A DNA stretch of 64,000 bases, from NCBI GenBank assembly GCA_039720395.1, contig CM077833.1, positions 2,812,797 to 2,876,796 of the forward strand, in the 5' to 3' direction. Below the pieces are notes generated by a model that ran no database searches, was not told the DNA's origin, and saw only the letters and a program-made list of their open reading frames with translations. The translations under genes were made by a program, and so were the position numbers. Shown here one piece after another: positions 45,745 to 57,370 of the stretch (positions are counted from its first letter, which is position 1; each line of letters opens with the position of its first letter). The stretch is from Liquidambar formosana (taxonomy: Eukaryota; Streptophyta; Magnoliopsida; Saxifragales; Altingiaceae).

Positions 45745-47075
45745 TCGATGTCTAGTAGAATTGGATTCCGACATTGGGATATGGTTATTCTTGGGTTAAA
45801 TGACATAGTACCCCATAATGATTGCAGTCAATTGGAGAGTAATTCTACAAATCAAAGTCATTTGGATAAAAAAGCCACTTCGATGTCTAATAGGGTTGGA
45901 TTCCAACATTGGGACATGCCCGGTTATTATTGAGTTGGATCTGAGTGGGTACTACATTTGAGATGGGTCAAATGGATCTTTCCAATTAAAATGTACATGT
46001 TAATACCTACATCGATGTTTTACCCAATTAGATTTCAGAATTGTGATTCGGTTATCCTCAAGTTAGATTACATAGTACTCCTGAATGATCGCATGCAATT
46101 GAATGATAATTCTTGGGTCAATTCGTGTATTTATACACTAATCGAAGTGTTTTGGATGAACATCCACTTTGATATCTCACACAGTTGGATTCCAACATTG
46201 GGATATGTTTATTCTTGGGTCGGATTACATAGTACCATTGAATGATTGCAAGCTATTATAAACTAATTTTGCAAATCAATACTATTTAGGTCAAAATCCA
46301 CTTCAATTTTTTAACATAATTGGATTCCATCATTGGAATATGGTTATTTTGGGGTTGGAATAAATAATAACCCCAAACAATTGCAAGCAATTGGAAAGTA
46401 ATTGTGAAAATTGATGCAATTCGATTCAAATGTCCACTTTGATCTCTACAACAATCGGATTTCGGTATTGGGACATGATTATCCTTGGGTTAGATTACAT
46501 AGTATCCCTAAACGACTGCAAGCAATTGGAGATTAAATCTACAAATCGATGCAATTCAAATCAAAATCCACATTGATGTAATAACACAATTGAATTTTAG
46601 CATTGGGATATGCTAATTCTTGGGTTGGATTATATAGTATCCCCGAATGATTGTTGACAATTGAAAAGTAATTATTGGTTCAATTTGTGTAATCGGGCAC
46701 TTATTGAATTGAAGTGCTTTAAATCAACATCAAATTTGATGTCTAACACAATTGGATTTTGACATTGAGATACAGTAATTCTCAAGTCGGATTACATAGT
46801 ATCTTGAATAATTGCATGCAATTGGAGAGATTTTGCAAATTGACCCGATTCAAATCAAAATCCATTTTTGTTATTACACAAATAGATTTTGGTATTGGGT
46901 TATGCTTATATTTTATGGTTGGATTACTTGGTACCCCAATGGTTGTAGGAAATTGGAGACTAGTTGTTCCAATCAAAGCGATCCGAATAAAAAACCAATT
47001 CGATGTCTAACACAATTGGATTCCAACATTGGATATGGTTATCCTCGGGTCGGATTACATAGTAACCCAAATTTG
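45745..47075. repeat. ~133-bp degenerate tandem array, about ten units
   Basis: The marker ATTGGATTCCxACATTGGGA recurs at about 45,761, 45,894, 46,025, 46,182, 46,318, 46,452, 46,587, 46,749, 46,881 and 47,015. Most spacings are 131-136 bp, with two of 157-162. Each unit also has GGTTGGATTACATAGTA and GATTGCAAGCAATTGGA words. The copies are more diverged than the 69- and 206-bp arrays. Confidence 0.9.
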
Positions 47076-47520
47076 GATGAAATGGGCAAACATACAATTT
47101 TCCAACTGTTCATAGAACATTTACAAATATTGTTTATAATATGTACAACCCATTAAGACGATAGTATTGAAATGAGTTATCTAAATATCATAAGAGAGGT
47201 ACAAAAATTTTACAAAATTTCGACAGCATGCCATCTATTTTTCGTATAAATCCCTCTACAAAAATCTGTAACCAAACATTTAGAATATTTAAATAATTTT
47301 CTTTAACAAAATCTATCATAACTAAGCTTATCACACAATTCCCTGCATTAGGAGAAAGGTCCGTGAACTACAAAAATGTTCAAACAAGCACTACATTTGT
47401 TACAAAATCAAAAGTATAGCAATTATCCCTCCTCTCTCGGTTTCTCTCTCTCTATCCCTTTCTCATGTTTTTGGTCAGCCAAATATATAAACACAACCCC
47501 ATTTTGGAGCAGCCAGTCAT
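47076..47520. other. no gene seen
   Basis: AT-rich, with a (TC)-rich stretch at 47,430-47,465. Confidence 0.4.
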
Positions 47521-47800
47521 TTCATGGGAGTGGGTACTAGTCCTTTGCGAGCGACTGCTTCATGTTCTATGAATTCCAAAGGCCTTTTCTGCAAGACAAT
47601 GTCATGGGAACCATACAAAATACACATGGGTTATCGCATAGGCTATAAAATTGCGAAAAAAAACACAAATTATAAGGAAAATATAGACTTTGAACGAAGC
47701 AGAAGTTGGAGATATCCCATTTGTGTGCCCTTCAAACAGAGATGGTATTGAGTTGCAAGAAAGAGAGCTGCACCTCATTTTATAGTCTGGCAATAAAATT
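47521..47800 (+). CDS. possible terminal exon of an unknown forward gene
   Basis: The open stretch GVGTSPLRATASCSMNSKGL is followed by an AACGAAGCAG| acceptor-like site. A second open stretch then reads VGDIPFVCPSNRDGIELQER and ends in TAG at ~47,784, with CAATAAAA at ~47,792 as a possible polyadenylation signal. No family is recognised and no upstream exon was found. Confidence 0.2.
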
Positions 47801-49295
47801 TGTCCAGTACAGCATTACAGAAGAAATGCTTTCTGTCAATTAACTAACAAGTGCAGATACCTAGAAATCTTCATTGCTTTCTGTGAGATGTTTGTAAAGT
47901 AGAGCTTTTGTTGTTCATGATGGAAAAATCCCCTCCCCACTCTTCTCCCTCTTTTCTTTTTCCTCTGAAAATGTAAATGAATTATTCTCCCTTGTCAACT
48001 AGAAATAAAACATCACAGAATTATTAATAGTTATACAGACTGATATAATCACTTCCAGCTCCACAACACATGTACGTAAGAGAGGCTTTCCACATTGAGT
48101 TCAACAATGATTCCTGCTTCGAAGTTTTCTTGCAAGATGATCCAATCAATAGAGATGAAAATGAACTCTCAAAATAGGAAAAGAAAAACAGAAAATAGTA
48201 CATCAACAGATTAAAAAGTTTGTCTGCAGACCATTACACTCATTAGAGATCAAATTGGTCCAAAATTATTCCAAAACATGATCAAAGCGAGGCCCAATAG
48301 TTTGTATAGTCCCTGCTTAAAAGTCCACTGGAAACCTTCCAACATAATAGGCAGAAAATCTCTACATGTGCTGATGTGAAGCCACTGGGACCCTGCTGCT
48401 CCATGATCCCCACCATCTATGATAGTTTACCTATAAACCCTAACCTAAAATTCAGCCACAAGGGCATCTAGTTTAACAATTTTATAAATTCCTTTAAAAT
48501 CAACTCAGCTCGTCATGCTTATTCGAATATAAAGTACAAATAGTGAAAATCAAGAATAGATCCCCAAAGAGGTCATAGGCTAAAACAGGACAGCAAAGAA
48601 CAAAACAAGGAAAGAAAAGAAAATCCAACAAACAAACAAACAAAGTGGTCAAATTTCTTCAAAGAATCTTTCTTCAACAAATATTTCCTTGAATGTCCAC
48701 ACAGGCAAGCATTCAATTGATGAGAGATGGGACTACTTTTTTATTTTTTTTCCTTTTTATTTAGGGTGGGGGAATAAATGGGGCATCTACTAACAGTGGA
48801 GAGACAAAACAGGATAATATGGTCCCTGCTCAATTCAAGGATGACAACTATTTCTATCCATAGGGAAGGGCATATCCATGTCGGCTCCAAAAAAGGAGAA
48901 AACAATAGGAAAAAAGATCTCCATTCAGGATACAAGGAAATGAATTCCTCCTAATGACCCAAATTCCTCGGCTCCAAGGATGATCAGTTGATCACCTGTT
49001 TACCAGTTACCACTTCAATTTGTACTTTATTTGACACGCTGTATACTGATCAGACCAGATATTAGATTCCTTGATTTAGGAAATTTTCCTCTAAATATTG
49101 AATAAGCAACAATAAAAATACGAGGTTTCATTTAGATTTAATTATTTAACAGAAAGTCATTTTCCACATCACAATATATATCGAACTGAATGATGCAGGA
49201 CCATAACATGAAGTAAAAGAAAATACAACCTAAGTTAAAAAAAAATTTTAGCCACTGATTAAAAGTGTAAGCTTCAAAAGAGAGTAAAAACTCAC
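47801..49295. other. no confident exon
   Basis: This is where the last exons of the reverse-strand JmjC gene should lie, but no frame resembling the expected C-terminus was recognised. It is AT-rich with (A/T)-runs near 48,740. Confidence 0.35.
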
Positions 49296-50914
49296 CACCA
49301 TGGCAAGAAAGACATTTTGAAGAGTAAGTGGTTCAAGAATCCATAAAATTTTAGCGACTGGATCATCTTCCAAGTGAAATAAGTTAGCTGCCACAATTTT
49401 CTGGTATGGTCCTTTTACACCAATTGTGGAATCATTTTTTGAAGTGGACTGCAGTGGTGTACTTTGATCAACAACATTAACACGATCATGGACTAAAGAA
49501 ACAAGTTCATGAAGAGCTTGAAGTGCAAGGGGTTCCAGTTCATGGAACTTAATACTCTGGTTTAATTTATTCCCTTTTAAATTCCCTCTCCTACAGTTCT
49601 GATCCAAATCACGATCATGATCATTTGGTCAAGAAATCATCATTAGTTAATATACCAGAAAATTATCCCTAGAACAAAGAATTTAACATAAGCAACAGGT
49701 ATCCTCTTTTTTCCTTTGGTATACTAAAATGGACATAAGATCAAGTACTTGATAATAGTTGATATATAATTAATTTCTCAGAGACATCAGATGCATACAC
49801 TTTTTAAGAATTTCCACCAAAATAATGTGAAATTAAAACAACTAACCTGCTTCCCCTTTGTTAGGCAGCTCCCATGTTTGCTTTTTCATATTCCTCACAC
49901 CAACCGGAGTCTTACGCAGCACTTCATTCCGTCCTTATTGTTAAAAAATAAAACATGCCTCATAATGCTCAATTTTAGACTTCTGATTGGGATAAGAAAT
50001 AAAGAGTACAGTAAAGTTTACTTCCTCCACACAGTAAATAAAGGCTAACACCTAATACTAAATTTGAAGACAAATTCATCACTAAATTGTAGTTCAGCCA
50101 TTAAACATTTGTAATGAGTTTAGCCCAATTTTGAGAGATTTAGTCTGCAAAGGCAACAAGATAAAATTCCACGATAAATTGTGATAAAAAAATCAGAAAA
50201 TTTCATGAGGCTTTGACAAAATTTACAAATATAGGGAACCATGTGATAATTTGTGACAAAGTATTTGCAAATATATGAAATTATGCTCAATATTGTATCT
50301 TCTAGTAGTTGCCTCCTAATTTTGCAGAAGATACAGCTATAGGGATTTCTCAACCAATATTTTTCAAGGGACTGTACTTCCTGTGGCTATCAAACACTCG
50401 AGAGTGAAAACAATGCCAAAATTATTTGCCATGGAAGTGAGATTGATGAACAATTTCGTAACTCAAATAGATACCATAACCTATGGATGGAAATCATGAA
50501 CAGATAAATACTTCATGAAAGCTAAAGTTTTTGCTCAAAAAACCAAGACTATTAGAATCTTGGTTCAGGCATCAAAAGAAAAAATAAAACAAAATAAGAT
50601 CAAGCATTGCCAAGATTATCTGCAGGAAATGATGTAAGTGGAAAGGTACATACCATTCCTTTGTCTGTCAATCTTCGATTCAAAAGTGATTTTAATAAGT
50701 AAACAAAACATGCAATAGAAACAAAACCCAAGTTAGAAAGATTATAAGTTAAGCTTAATCAAAATTCTTTTGCAACAAAATGAACTGCAAGTACCTTCTT
50801 AAAATTCTGCGCAAATAATATGCATCCATGTGTTCTGACATGCTAGACATCACATTGGACCGCCACCAAAAGTTAATAGCAATTGTCAAATCATCACTAT
50901 CCACTTGGTGGAAC
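49296..50914 (-). CDS. JmjC-type 2-oxoglutarate oxygenase, C-terminal exons
   Basis: Three phase-consistent exons are visible. Exon 50,914-50,795 (acceptor GCTACAG|, donor AAG|GTACTT) encodes FHQVDSDDLTIAINFWW then SEHMDAYYLRRILR. The His-containing FHQVDS strand and AINFWW match the end of the JmjC (cupin_8) barrel of HSPBAP1/JMJ-type proteins. A 19-nt microexon, 50,672-50,654, adds RLTDKGM. A third, 49,598-49,296, encodes ELEPLALQALHELVSLVHDR and NLFHLEDDPVAKILWILEP and ends at a GTG|GTGAGT donor. JmjC enzymes hydroxylate or demethylate proteins or RNA using Fe(II) and 2-oxoglutarate. The N-terminal half of the barrel, with the HxD iron ligands, was not found upstream, and later exons are missing. 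This may be a partial gene copy or one with very long introns. Confidence 0.6.
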
Positions 50915-51007
50915 CTGTAGCAATAAAAAACAGAGATAATCCTAACAAAAATTCACTATGACTGATGATATATAAGGAGCAAGTTAAAGCTCATGATGCA
51001 CAAAGAC

Positions 51008-51141
51008 ATGCAAGGACATCTCTCCATCATGAACGCTGTAAAGTAAGATGTGAAATAAGTCCCAGTAAATTCATTTCCTCTCAAATAAAATTTATTTCCT
51101 AATACGTAAAAACTTTAGTAGCATAGAAAAAAAATTATATA

Positions 51142-51176
<35 letters not shown>

Positions 51177-51350
51177 AAGGGCAAGTTTTGAAATCAAGTT
51201 TCCACTTTTTAAAACAATAAAAAACTATAACAATGCAGAAACACACATTTGGCAGAGCATTCTCAAAACTGCATTCTGAAATTCTTTGTGAAAACAGTCG
51301 ATTTATCATCGCTTAATATTTTTGAAATCTTAAAATTTGCATTTTCATAA
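51008..51350. repeat. segment duplicated at 19,201-19,515, with (TA)n insertion
   Basis: It matches 19,201 onward in direct orientation. The difference that stands out is a TATATA tract (about 51,137-51,175) absent from the other copy. Confidence 0.85.
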
Positions 51351-51499
51351 AATTCCAAACTCAAACAAACAGGCCGTAATCATAATGTCACAATCACAAA
51401 TAAATCTTTTATATTTAAAATAAAATAAAAAAAATTTTTAGCCGACGTTTAACAATACTTTCAACCCGGCACAAACAATAATCAAAATTCACAAAAGAA

Positions 51500-51800
51500 A
51501 ACCCAAAAATTAAAACCAGAGATGAGAAACCCTACAATTGAATCCCAATTCCTAAAACCCTAAAAATGAAATCCTAGAATAAAACATCATATTCTAGGGT
51601 GAAAAAGTAGTAAAAATAATTATTATTATACCGCAACACAACCCAGCACAAGAAACACCCAAAACTTAAAACCACAGATGATAAACACTACAATTGAATC
51701 CCAATTCCTGAAACCTAAAAATGAAATCCTAAAATAAAACCCAACAACTTGACACACTTGACGGAGATGAGTACGAAGAGAAATTTCGTTGAAAAAAGAA
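51500..51800 (-). repeat. twice-repeated intron-like block, homologous to 44,140-44,400
   Basis: ACAATTGAATCCCAATTCCT followed by AAAATGAAATCCTA occurs at ~51,535 and ~51,688. The second copy leads into TTGACGGAGATGAGTACGAA, the word shared with the 44.3-kb block. Confidence 0.65.
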
Positions 51801-51837
51801 ACAAAAAGAAGAAAAAACCACAAAATACTTAACTCAC

Positions 51838-52065
51838 CTGGCTATGGAGATGATGAAGGCAGTGACGGGAATGAAGGCAGTGAAGGGAAGACGGCAGCAA
51901 CGGAAATTCGCAGCAATGGTGAGGGCGGCCTTGGTCGACAGCGACGGCGATGGCGGGGTTCGTATGTGGTGATTGACGCATGAAGGCTTTGGGAGAAGAT
52001 TGTGATTCGAGAGAGCGAAAGAGTGACGATTAAGGCAAAGGTCACTTTGGTCACTTTGCTGAGTT
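51838..52065 (-). CDS. putative first exon upstream of the JmjC exons
   Basis: A GC-richer segment ends CTCCATAGCCAG|GTGAGT at 51,838, a strong donor. It is open in two frames (for example VTLSLSRITIFSQSLHASIT then Arg/Pro-rich), which reads like translated UTR or a transit-type N-terminus. It lies ~920 nt upstream of the first JmjC exon on the same strand, but no exons for the missing N-terminal half lie between them. A chimeric or separate gene is equally possible. Confidence 0.35.
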
Positions 52066-52455
52066 TGGTAACCGGTTACCAAACAAGTAGCCTGTTTATG
52101 TGCTTTAAAAATATTGGACGGCTGAGATCTATTCCATGTGGATCTAATGGTCCTCTTTTGTTTCGGGTATGGTACCCCAAATTTTGCTCGGGTACCGTAG
52201 AATTTGCCGAGAGATTATGGTCAAATGGTCAGTTTTTCGTTTTAGTCTTCGTTTCTTCCTACGAACACTCCAGAGAAGGAGGTGTTGAACAGAGCAGACC
52301 ATCAAGGTAACAGATGTGAGTCCCATGTAGAGAGCCTGAAGTCGAAAAGCCATAGTTGTCAGACCCGGACAAGACACCTACCAATCAGGATAGCGAGTCA
52401 CCAAGTCATTGGGTCAATCGGGATTCAATCGATTGGACCGCTTATATCTATTATA
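52066..52455. other. upstream/intergenic sequence
   Basis: It contains GGGTATGGTACCCCAAATTT and GCTCGGGTACCGTAG, resembling 30,480-30,540, and an AATCGATTGG word at 52,428. No gene seen. Confidence 0.3.
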
Positions 52456-53968
52456 TCTATTATATATATACTAAAACGGAGGAAACGTCTTCCTATAGCT
52501 GCCACGCGTTAATTCTGTTGTCTTTTTTTTTTTTTTTTTTTTAAAATCACATGCTCAACAGTGAATTTTTTTTGAAAAATTACCTTTTGATGATCCTTTT
52601 ATAACTTAATACCAATAAAGGATGTAACCTATCAACTCGCTACAACTTAACTTTATACATGCGTGAAATGACTACTAATTTATTTTTTTCATATTACATT
52701 GAAAGTTGATCACTAAAACATAATTTTTTCAGAAAGTTACTTTTAGTGACTTTTGAGGAAATTGCTTTTTCAGTGATCACTTTTTATTTTAATACCAAAC
52801 AAAAGTTTTTTGAGGAAAAACTTTTTTTTGGTGTTCACTACTCTTTTTCATGCAAGTAAATTGTCGTTTGGTATTCATCATATATCTCTTTGTCTTTATG
52901 TGAGAGAATTGAAAAACCTATACTAGACAATATTCATCCCAAACTTTGTAAACTATCATATTTATTCGTTTTATTTATACATATTCATCTTCTCTCCAAA
53001 AAATTAAACGTATAAAATTATAAATAGTCATAATAAGAAAGAGAGATAGTTAGAAGAAAAAATGATTACAAAAAAAACGACATGTCGAAATCTTCAAATT
53101 CTCCCGATCTATCTTCGACGAAAAAAAAAATTATTTTAATCAAATTCTTCAGATGGTTTATTACCTAAAATTAAAAAGATCTATATGTTCTCTTATCTTC
53201 TTTTCATTCCTTCTTTGCTCCACCCATTCTCTCTCTCTCTCTAAACTTTTCTTTCTCCCTCTCTCACTTCCCAACTAAATAGCAAACAAAGGAAATTGGT
53301 AGTCATTTTAAAACCTGTATACAAATTTGTAGCAAGTTGATTGATAATATCCTTAACATGTGCTCTTAAGTTATAATTAAGAAGATAATCATTATATGGA
53401 AACAGTGAAAAAGCATAGAAAATGGTACAAATTACTTACAAAACTATAAAAGTATTTAAAAAATTGTTCAAATACATTTTTACCAAATAAGGGATATCTC
53501 AAACAGTTAAGTCCAAACTAATCCCACATGATGCACAAATAATTCGCAAGTCTATGCATTCGATTATGAGGGAACGAAGACACGAACTCGAAACTTGATT
53601 CCTGAGCCATGATTCTTTGCCATCTAAACTATTATTACGAGTGTATATTATATATCTATATATAAGATGATGATCGGGTAAGCATGTGCTGATATAAATT
53701 ATATCAACACTCACATTGGGGGTTGCACCTCATGCATTAATGGGTTAAGGGACACATTGCGCCAATATAAGGGGTACAACTCCCAATGCATGATACTGAT
53801 ATAACTTATATCAACATGTACTGACCTGATCAGTGCTATATATATATATATATAATATATATATATATTATATAAAATTTTTATTTCTCATAATATTTAT
53901 TTTTACAAACTTTCCCCGTGCGTTATTTTTACAAACTTTCCCCGTGCAACGCACGGGTTATAAACTAG
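52456..53968 (+). mobile_element. complete non-autonomous Helitron, 1513 bp
   Basis: The 5' end TCTATTATATATATACTAAA directly follows an A. The 3' end has the hairpin CCCGTGC-AAC-GCACGGG, then TTATAAA, then CTAG directly before T. Start TC, a stem-loop about 8 nt before a terminal CTRR, and insertion between A and T with no target duplication are the defining Helitron features. No Rep/helicase coding is present, so it depends on enzymes from elsewhere. Just before the hairpin, TTATTTTTACAAACTTTCCC is duplicated in tandem. A MITE sits inside. Confidence 0.85.
53672..53831. mobile_element. MITE nested in the Helitron
   Basis: The left end GATCGGGTAAGCATGTGCTG pairs with the reverse-complemented right end GATCAGGTCAGTACATGTTG. 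Both continue into ATATAAxTTATATCA. The 160-bp element is almost fully palindromic around GGTTAAGGGACACATTGCGC. The target duplication is unclear. Confidence 0.65.
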
Positions 53969-54040
53969 TTAAGTATATTGTATTTGAGATATATTTGACA
54001 TTTATTTAAGTGTTTTGACATCTATAACAAGTGTACGCAC

Positions 54041-54618
54041 TAAGAGCATCTTCAGCCATGTGAGTTAAATAAGGTGTACTATTACTATTTTAGCACATGT
54101 TATAGTACCAAATACTAGAATTTAGCACAATATGCTCCAATGATGCAAATAAACGTAGTGTGCTATTTTTTGCCACAACTTCAACTATTTCCACAGATTT
54201 AAGGTCTCGTAAGATAATGAATGAGGTATATTATGGATCAAATGCAATGTTACTTGAGTGGGATGAATGAGTTAAAAAAAAGGGTATGTTTTCTGATTTT
54301 TTTTTTTTAATATATAAGATTTCAATATTATTTTTGAAAATATTGTATTTATTTATAGGCTGTTTGGTTACTGAGAAAATTTTGGAAGAAAAAATGGAAG
54401 AAAAGAAGTTGCTGGTGTGTTTGGTTGTTGAGAAAGAGTGGAAAAACTAATATGGCAAATATAGCAATAGCTCACACTTGTGCCAAATATAGCACAAGGG
54501 TGAGCTATTGCTATATTTAACACATGCATTTAGCTCACCATTGGAGCATCCCAACTTGTGCTAAATGCTATAATATAGCAATAGCACACCATATAGCTCA
54601 CTATTGGAGATGCTCTAA
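54041..54618. mobile_element. PIF/Harbinger-like MITE with TAA target duplication
   Basis: TAA (54,041-54,043 and 54,616-54,618) flanks inverted ends GAGCATCTTCAGCCATGTGA and, reversed, GAGCATCTCCAATAGTGAGC. Further internal GAGCxATTGCTATAT words mirror each other. The middle (about 54,230-54,460) looks like unrelated sequence inserted later, with two CTGTTTGGTTxxTGAGAAA-like words. Confidence 0.65.
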
Positions 54619-54964
54619 CAACAGTTAAATATTTATGTATTCAGCACTTTACCACATCAAGCAACGGGAGTAGTAGTGTTAAAAGGGCTTTATCTTTGCA
54701 CGTATCCATGTTTCAATTCTCACCAATTGAAAATTATTAGTTTTTAGGATAGACTAAAACTGGTTAGACCGGTCCAGTTCACATTCGAATCTTGAAAAAT
54801 CTCACCATTTTGTACAAGTTATATCGGTTTAATCTAGGCTATGCACTTAAACGGTCCACAAACTGGATAGGCGACGGGTCATCTGTTTATCAATCTGACT
54901 GGCCAAGCCAAGCCAAGCCGGGTTTGATAAGTATGTGAGAGGAAGGAGGGAAGACGATGAAAGT

Positions 54965-56250
54965 TGTTGGCTTAAGAATCAACTCTAGAGGGGGTGAATT
55001 GGGTTGACGCAAAATAATCGGAACTTTAAAATTTTTTGTAAGTATAGTAAATATAAACAATGATGCAAATAACAAAATTAATGAAAGCAAAAATCTAAGA
55101 AATAGTTAGAAAAATCAAATACAATATATAACGAGATTCGCTCTTGCCTACATCTTCTCCTCAAGAACTCCGCTTGAGGATTCCAAGTCCACTAACCAAT
55201 CTACTTCTAGGTATAGATTAAAATTTTACAGAATCTCGTTCCGAGTGAAGATCAAACTCAAGCTACTTGCGGGTGTAGATCAAACCTTTACAACAAGTAA
55301 ATCCCCTTTAATCAACAAGGGTTATGTCCAACCCTTAATCTTTCTCAAAGATAGATGTGAATAAGGTACAACAAAAAATCCCTCTTGATAGGATGAATAA
55401 AGAATCCAACTCAATCTAATATGATATGAATAATGAAAACTCAAGTATATGGATTTAAGGCTTGATAATGGATATGAAAAGTACAATCTTTTTCCTTTTG
55501 TGAATCCATACATCCAAAGTATTTAAAACACCATTTAAATAGGCTTTGATGATTTACGATCGTTGGGTAGCATCCCATTTAAAAATATAGCCATTGGAGC
55601 ACCTTTTGGGTTAAATAACACTTTGAAAACTAGCCGTTTTTCCATCAGAATGAGAATTTTAGCTAGTTGAAAGTATTTTCAGCCATCTCGAAAACATTTT
55701 CAGCTTTCTCTAATGAGCCATCTAAAAATTCCAGAGAAGGTTCAAAAGGTCTCTTTTGGTTTGACTTTCAGCCGTCTTAAAGTCAACTTTTGGCCGTCTT
55801 AAATTTTTAGCCGTCTCAAATGAACCGTTTGAAAATTCCAGAGAAGTGAATTTAGGATATTATGTCATTTTCAATTCCAAGTTCATAAATGATTTTCCAA
55901 GTAAAGTTTAGGACTTCTTAGAGTCATAGTCTATCGTATATAGATCTTATAGTCATTAAGCTTTCATCATTCAATCGTTTACGTAAAATCATAACTCTTA
56001 CCCAAATATTCCAGTCTTCAATATCTTTACGTCCTCTCTTCTTGGGTTCTTGAGAGTTGAATCTTCTCTTCTTTGGAGCTCTTTGCCTTCTTGTTCTCTT
56101 TGGCTTTCTTCTTATGATAGCACATTTTGAGCATAGAAAAAACTAACTTACAATTATTAGCTTCAATGATAAACATTAACGCATAATCATCAATGCTTTG
56201 TTATCATCCAAATGATAATATATTCATGGAATGAAACCTTGAGCCTAACA
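54965..56250 (-). mobile_element. solo copia (Sirevirus-type) LTR with near-perfect 5-bp TSD
   Basis: On the minus strand it starts TGTTAGGCTCAAGG and ends CTTAAGCCAACA (TG...CA with inverted TGTTxG/CxAACA tips). Flanks are AAAGT (54,960-54,964) and AAGGT (56,251-56,255). The CACCCCCTCTAGAG block near the end is shared in kind with the LTR at 4.5-5.6 kb. No internal sequence follows, so it arose by LTR-LTR recombination. Confidence 0.8.
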
Positions 56251-56289
56251 AAGGTGAAGCCTTAAGAGTACATTACAAAAAGGAAAGTC

Positions 56290-57090
56290 CAACACTAATA
56301 GGATTAAAGGAAGGGATTCTTTATGGAAGGGAAATGGAAGATGAGATTAGTTTTGTTTAGAATTGAGCTTTGAAGAGAGTAGCAATGAGGGTTTAGAGGA
56401 TGAAGACAAGTTTGTTTTGGGAGTAGAGTGACATTGACAAGAACGAGAGTTTAAGCGGTAACTTTCACCTTGAAGAATCAACAGCTTAGGAGATTGGTGT
56501 AGGATAGATGAAAAGGGGAAGGGGGTTTAAAAAGATGCATATGGGTCTTTGAATTCTAAGTAGTTGTTTGTTCCCAATAAGCTCTTTAGCAACGTTTATT
56601 TAAGACTTGATAATTCTATTATTCATTTGCCTCTTGAAAATACTACCATTGTCTTGAATTCTAGAATTGCTAATTAGATTACGGAATGCCATTGCAGAAC
56701 TAAGGATATGGGAATTCGTACATCTAAATAAAGTAGGGAAGGGGTTAATAAGTGGATAGAGAAGGCGAAGCAAGTTTTGTTTGGTAGTAATAGAGAATTG
56801 GAAAGGATAGAGGATAAGGAGAAGAGGGAGGATGATGTGGGTATAGAAAGAGATTCATAGTGGTCAGACGCGTGGGAAAAGTTAAAAATTTTGTTAAGAA
56901 ATTTGGGTATTCAATGAGGTAGGTCTAAGGAAAGTTGGGGAAGTTATGGTTTTTTATGAAGATAATTAGTTAGACTATTGATTTAGGGTCTTATAGGAAA
57001 AGGAGAGTTATAAAAAAAATGTCGTTAAAAATCAACCCAAATTTTATGATGATCCAAGAGTCTATGTTAGAGATTGTGGATAGGCTTGTT
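56290..57090 (+). pseudogene. possible 5' part of the LINE (linker/ORF1-side) relic
   Basis: Purine-rich sequence with interrupted coding-like stretches (KLFSNVYLRLDNSIIHLPLE; KWIEKAKQVLFGSNRELERI). It precedes the LINE endonuclease remnant on the same strand and is separated from it only by a TRIM insert. Family assignment is by position, not by motif. Confidence 0.3.
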
Positions 57091-57091
57091 A

Positions 57092-57370
57092 TTGTTAAAT
57101 TTTCAATCTAAAAGCCTAGGCTATTAGGTTGGAAACTTAACATGCTATCAGAGCATTTTGTTATTAGGCCCGTTTCTATTTGTTAGCTTGTCATTTTCAT
57201 CCATGTGAAAAGCTCGTTGTTATCTTGTTAGGGTTGTAGGTGTGGGGGAGTGTTAAGAAGTTTCGTATCTCACATTGTCAAAAAATTAAATTTAACATGG
57301 CGTCATATACCTGCTACTCTACTAGGCCCTCCACCTAACAGCTTAGGCTTTTAGGTTGGAAAGTTAATAG
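57092..57370 (+). mobile_element. TRIM-type retroelement relic
   Basis: Parts in order: an LTR tail (CTAAAAGCCTAGGCTATTAG), PBS-like TGCTATCAGAGC near 57,150, a ~90-nt interior, purine tract GTGGGGGAG, then an LTR start TGTTAAGAAGTTTCG ending in CTTAGGCTTTTAGGTTGG. The two LTR tails match each other. It matches the reverse-strand relic at 11.76-11.97 kb in organisation. Confidence 0.55.

Noticed and set aside
57092..57370. Solo copia LTR rather than TRIM
   Set aside because: A PBS-like site and purine tract lie within 280 bp between two matching LTR tails, which fits a miniature element better; the call remains moderate.
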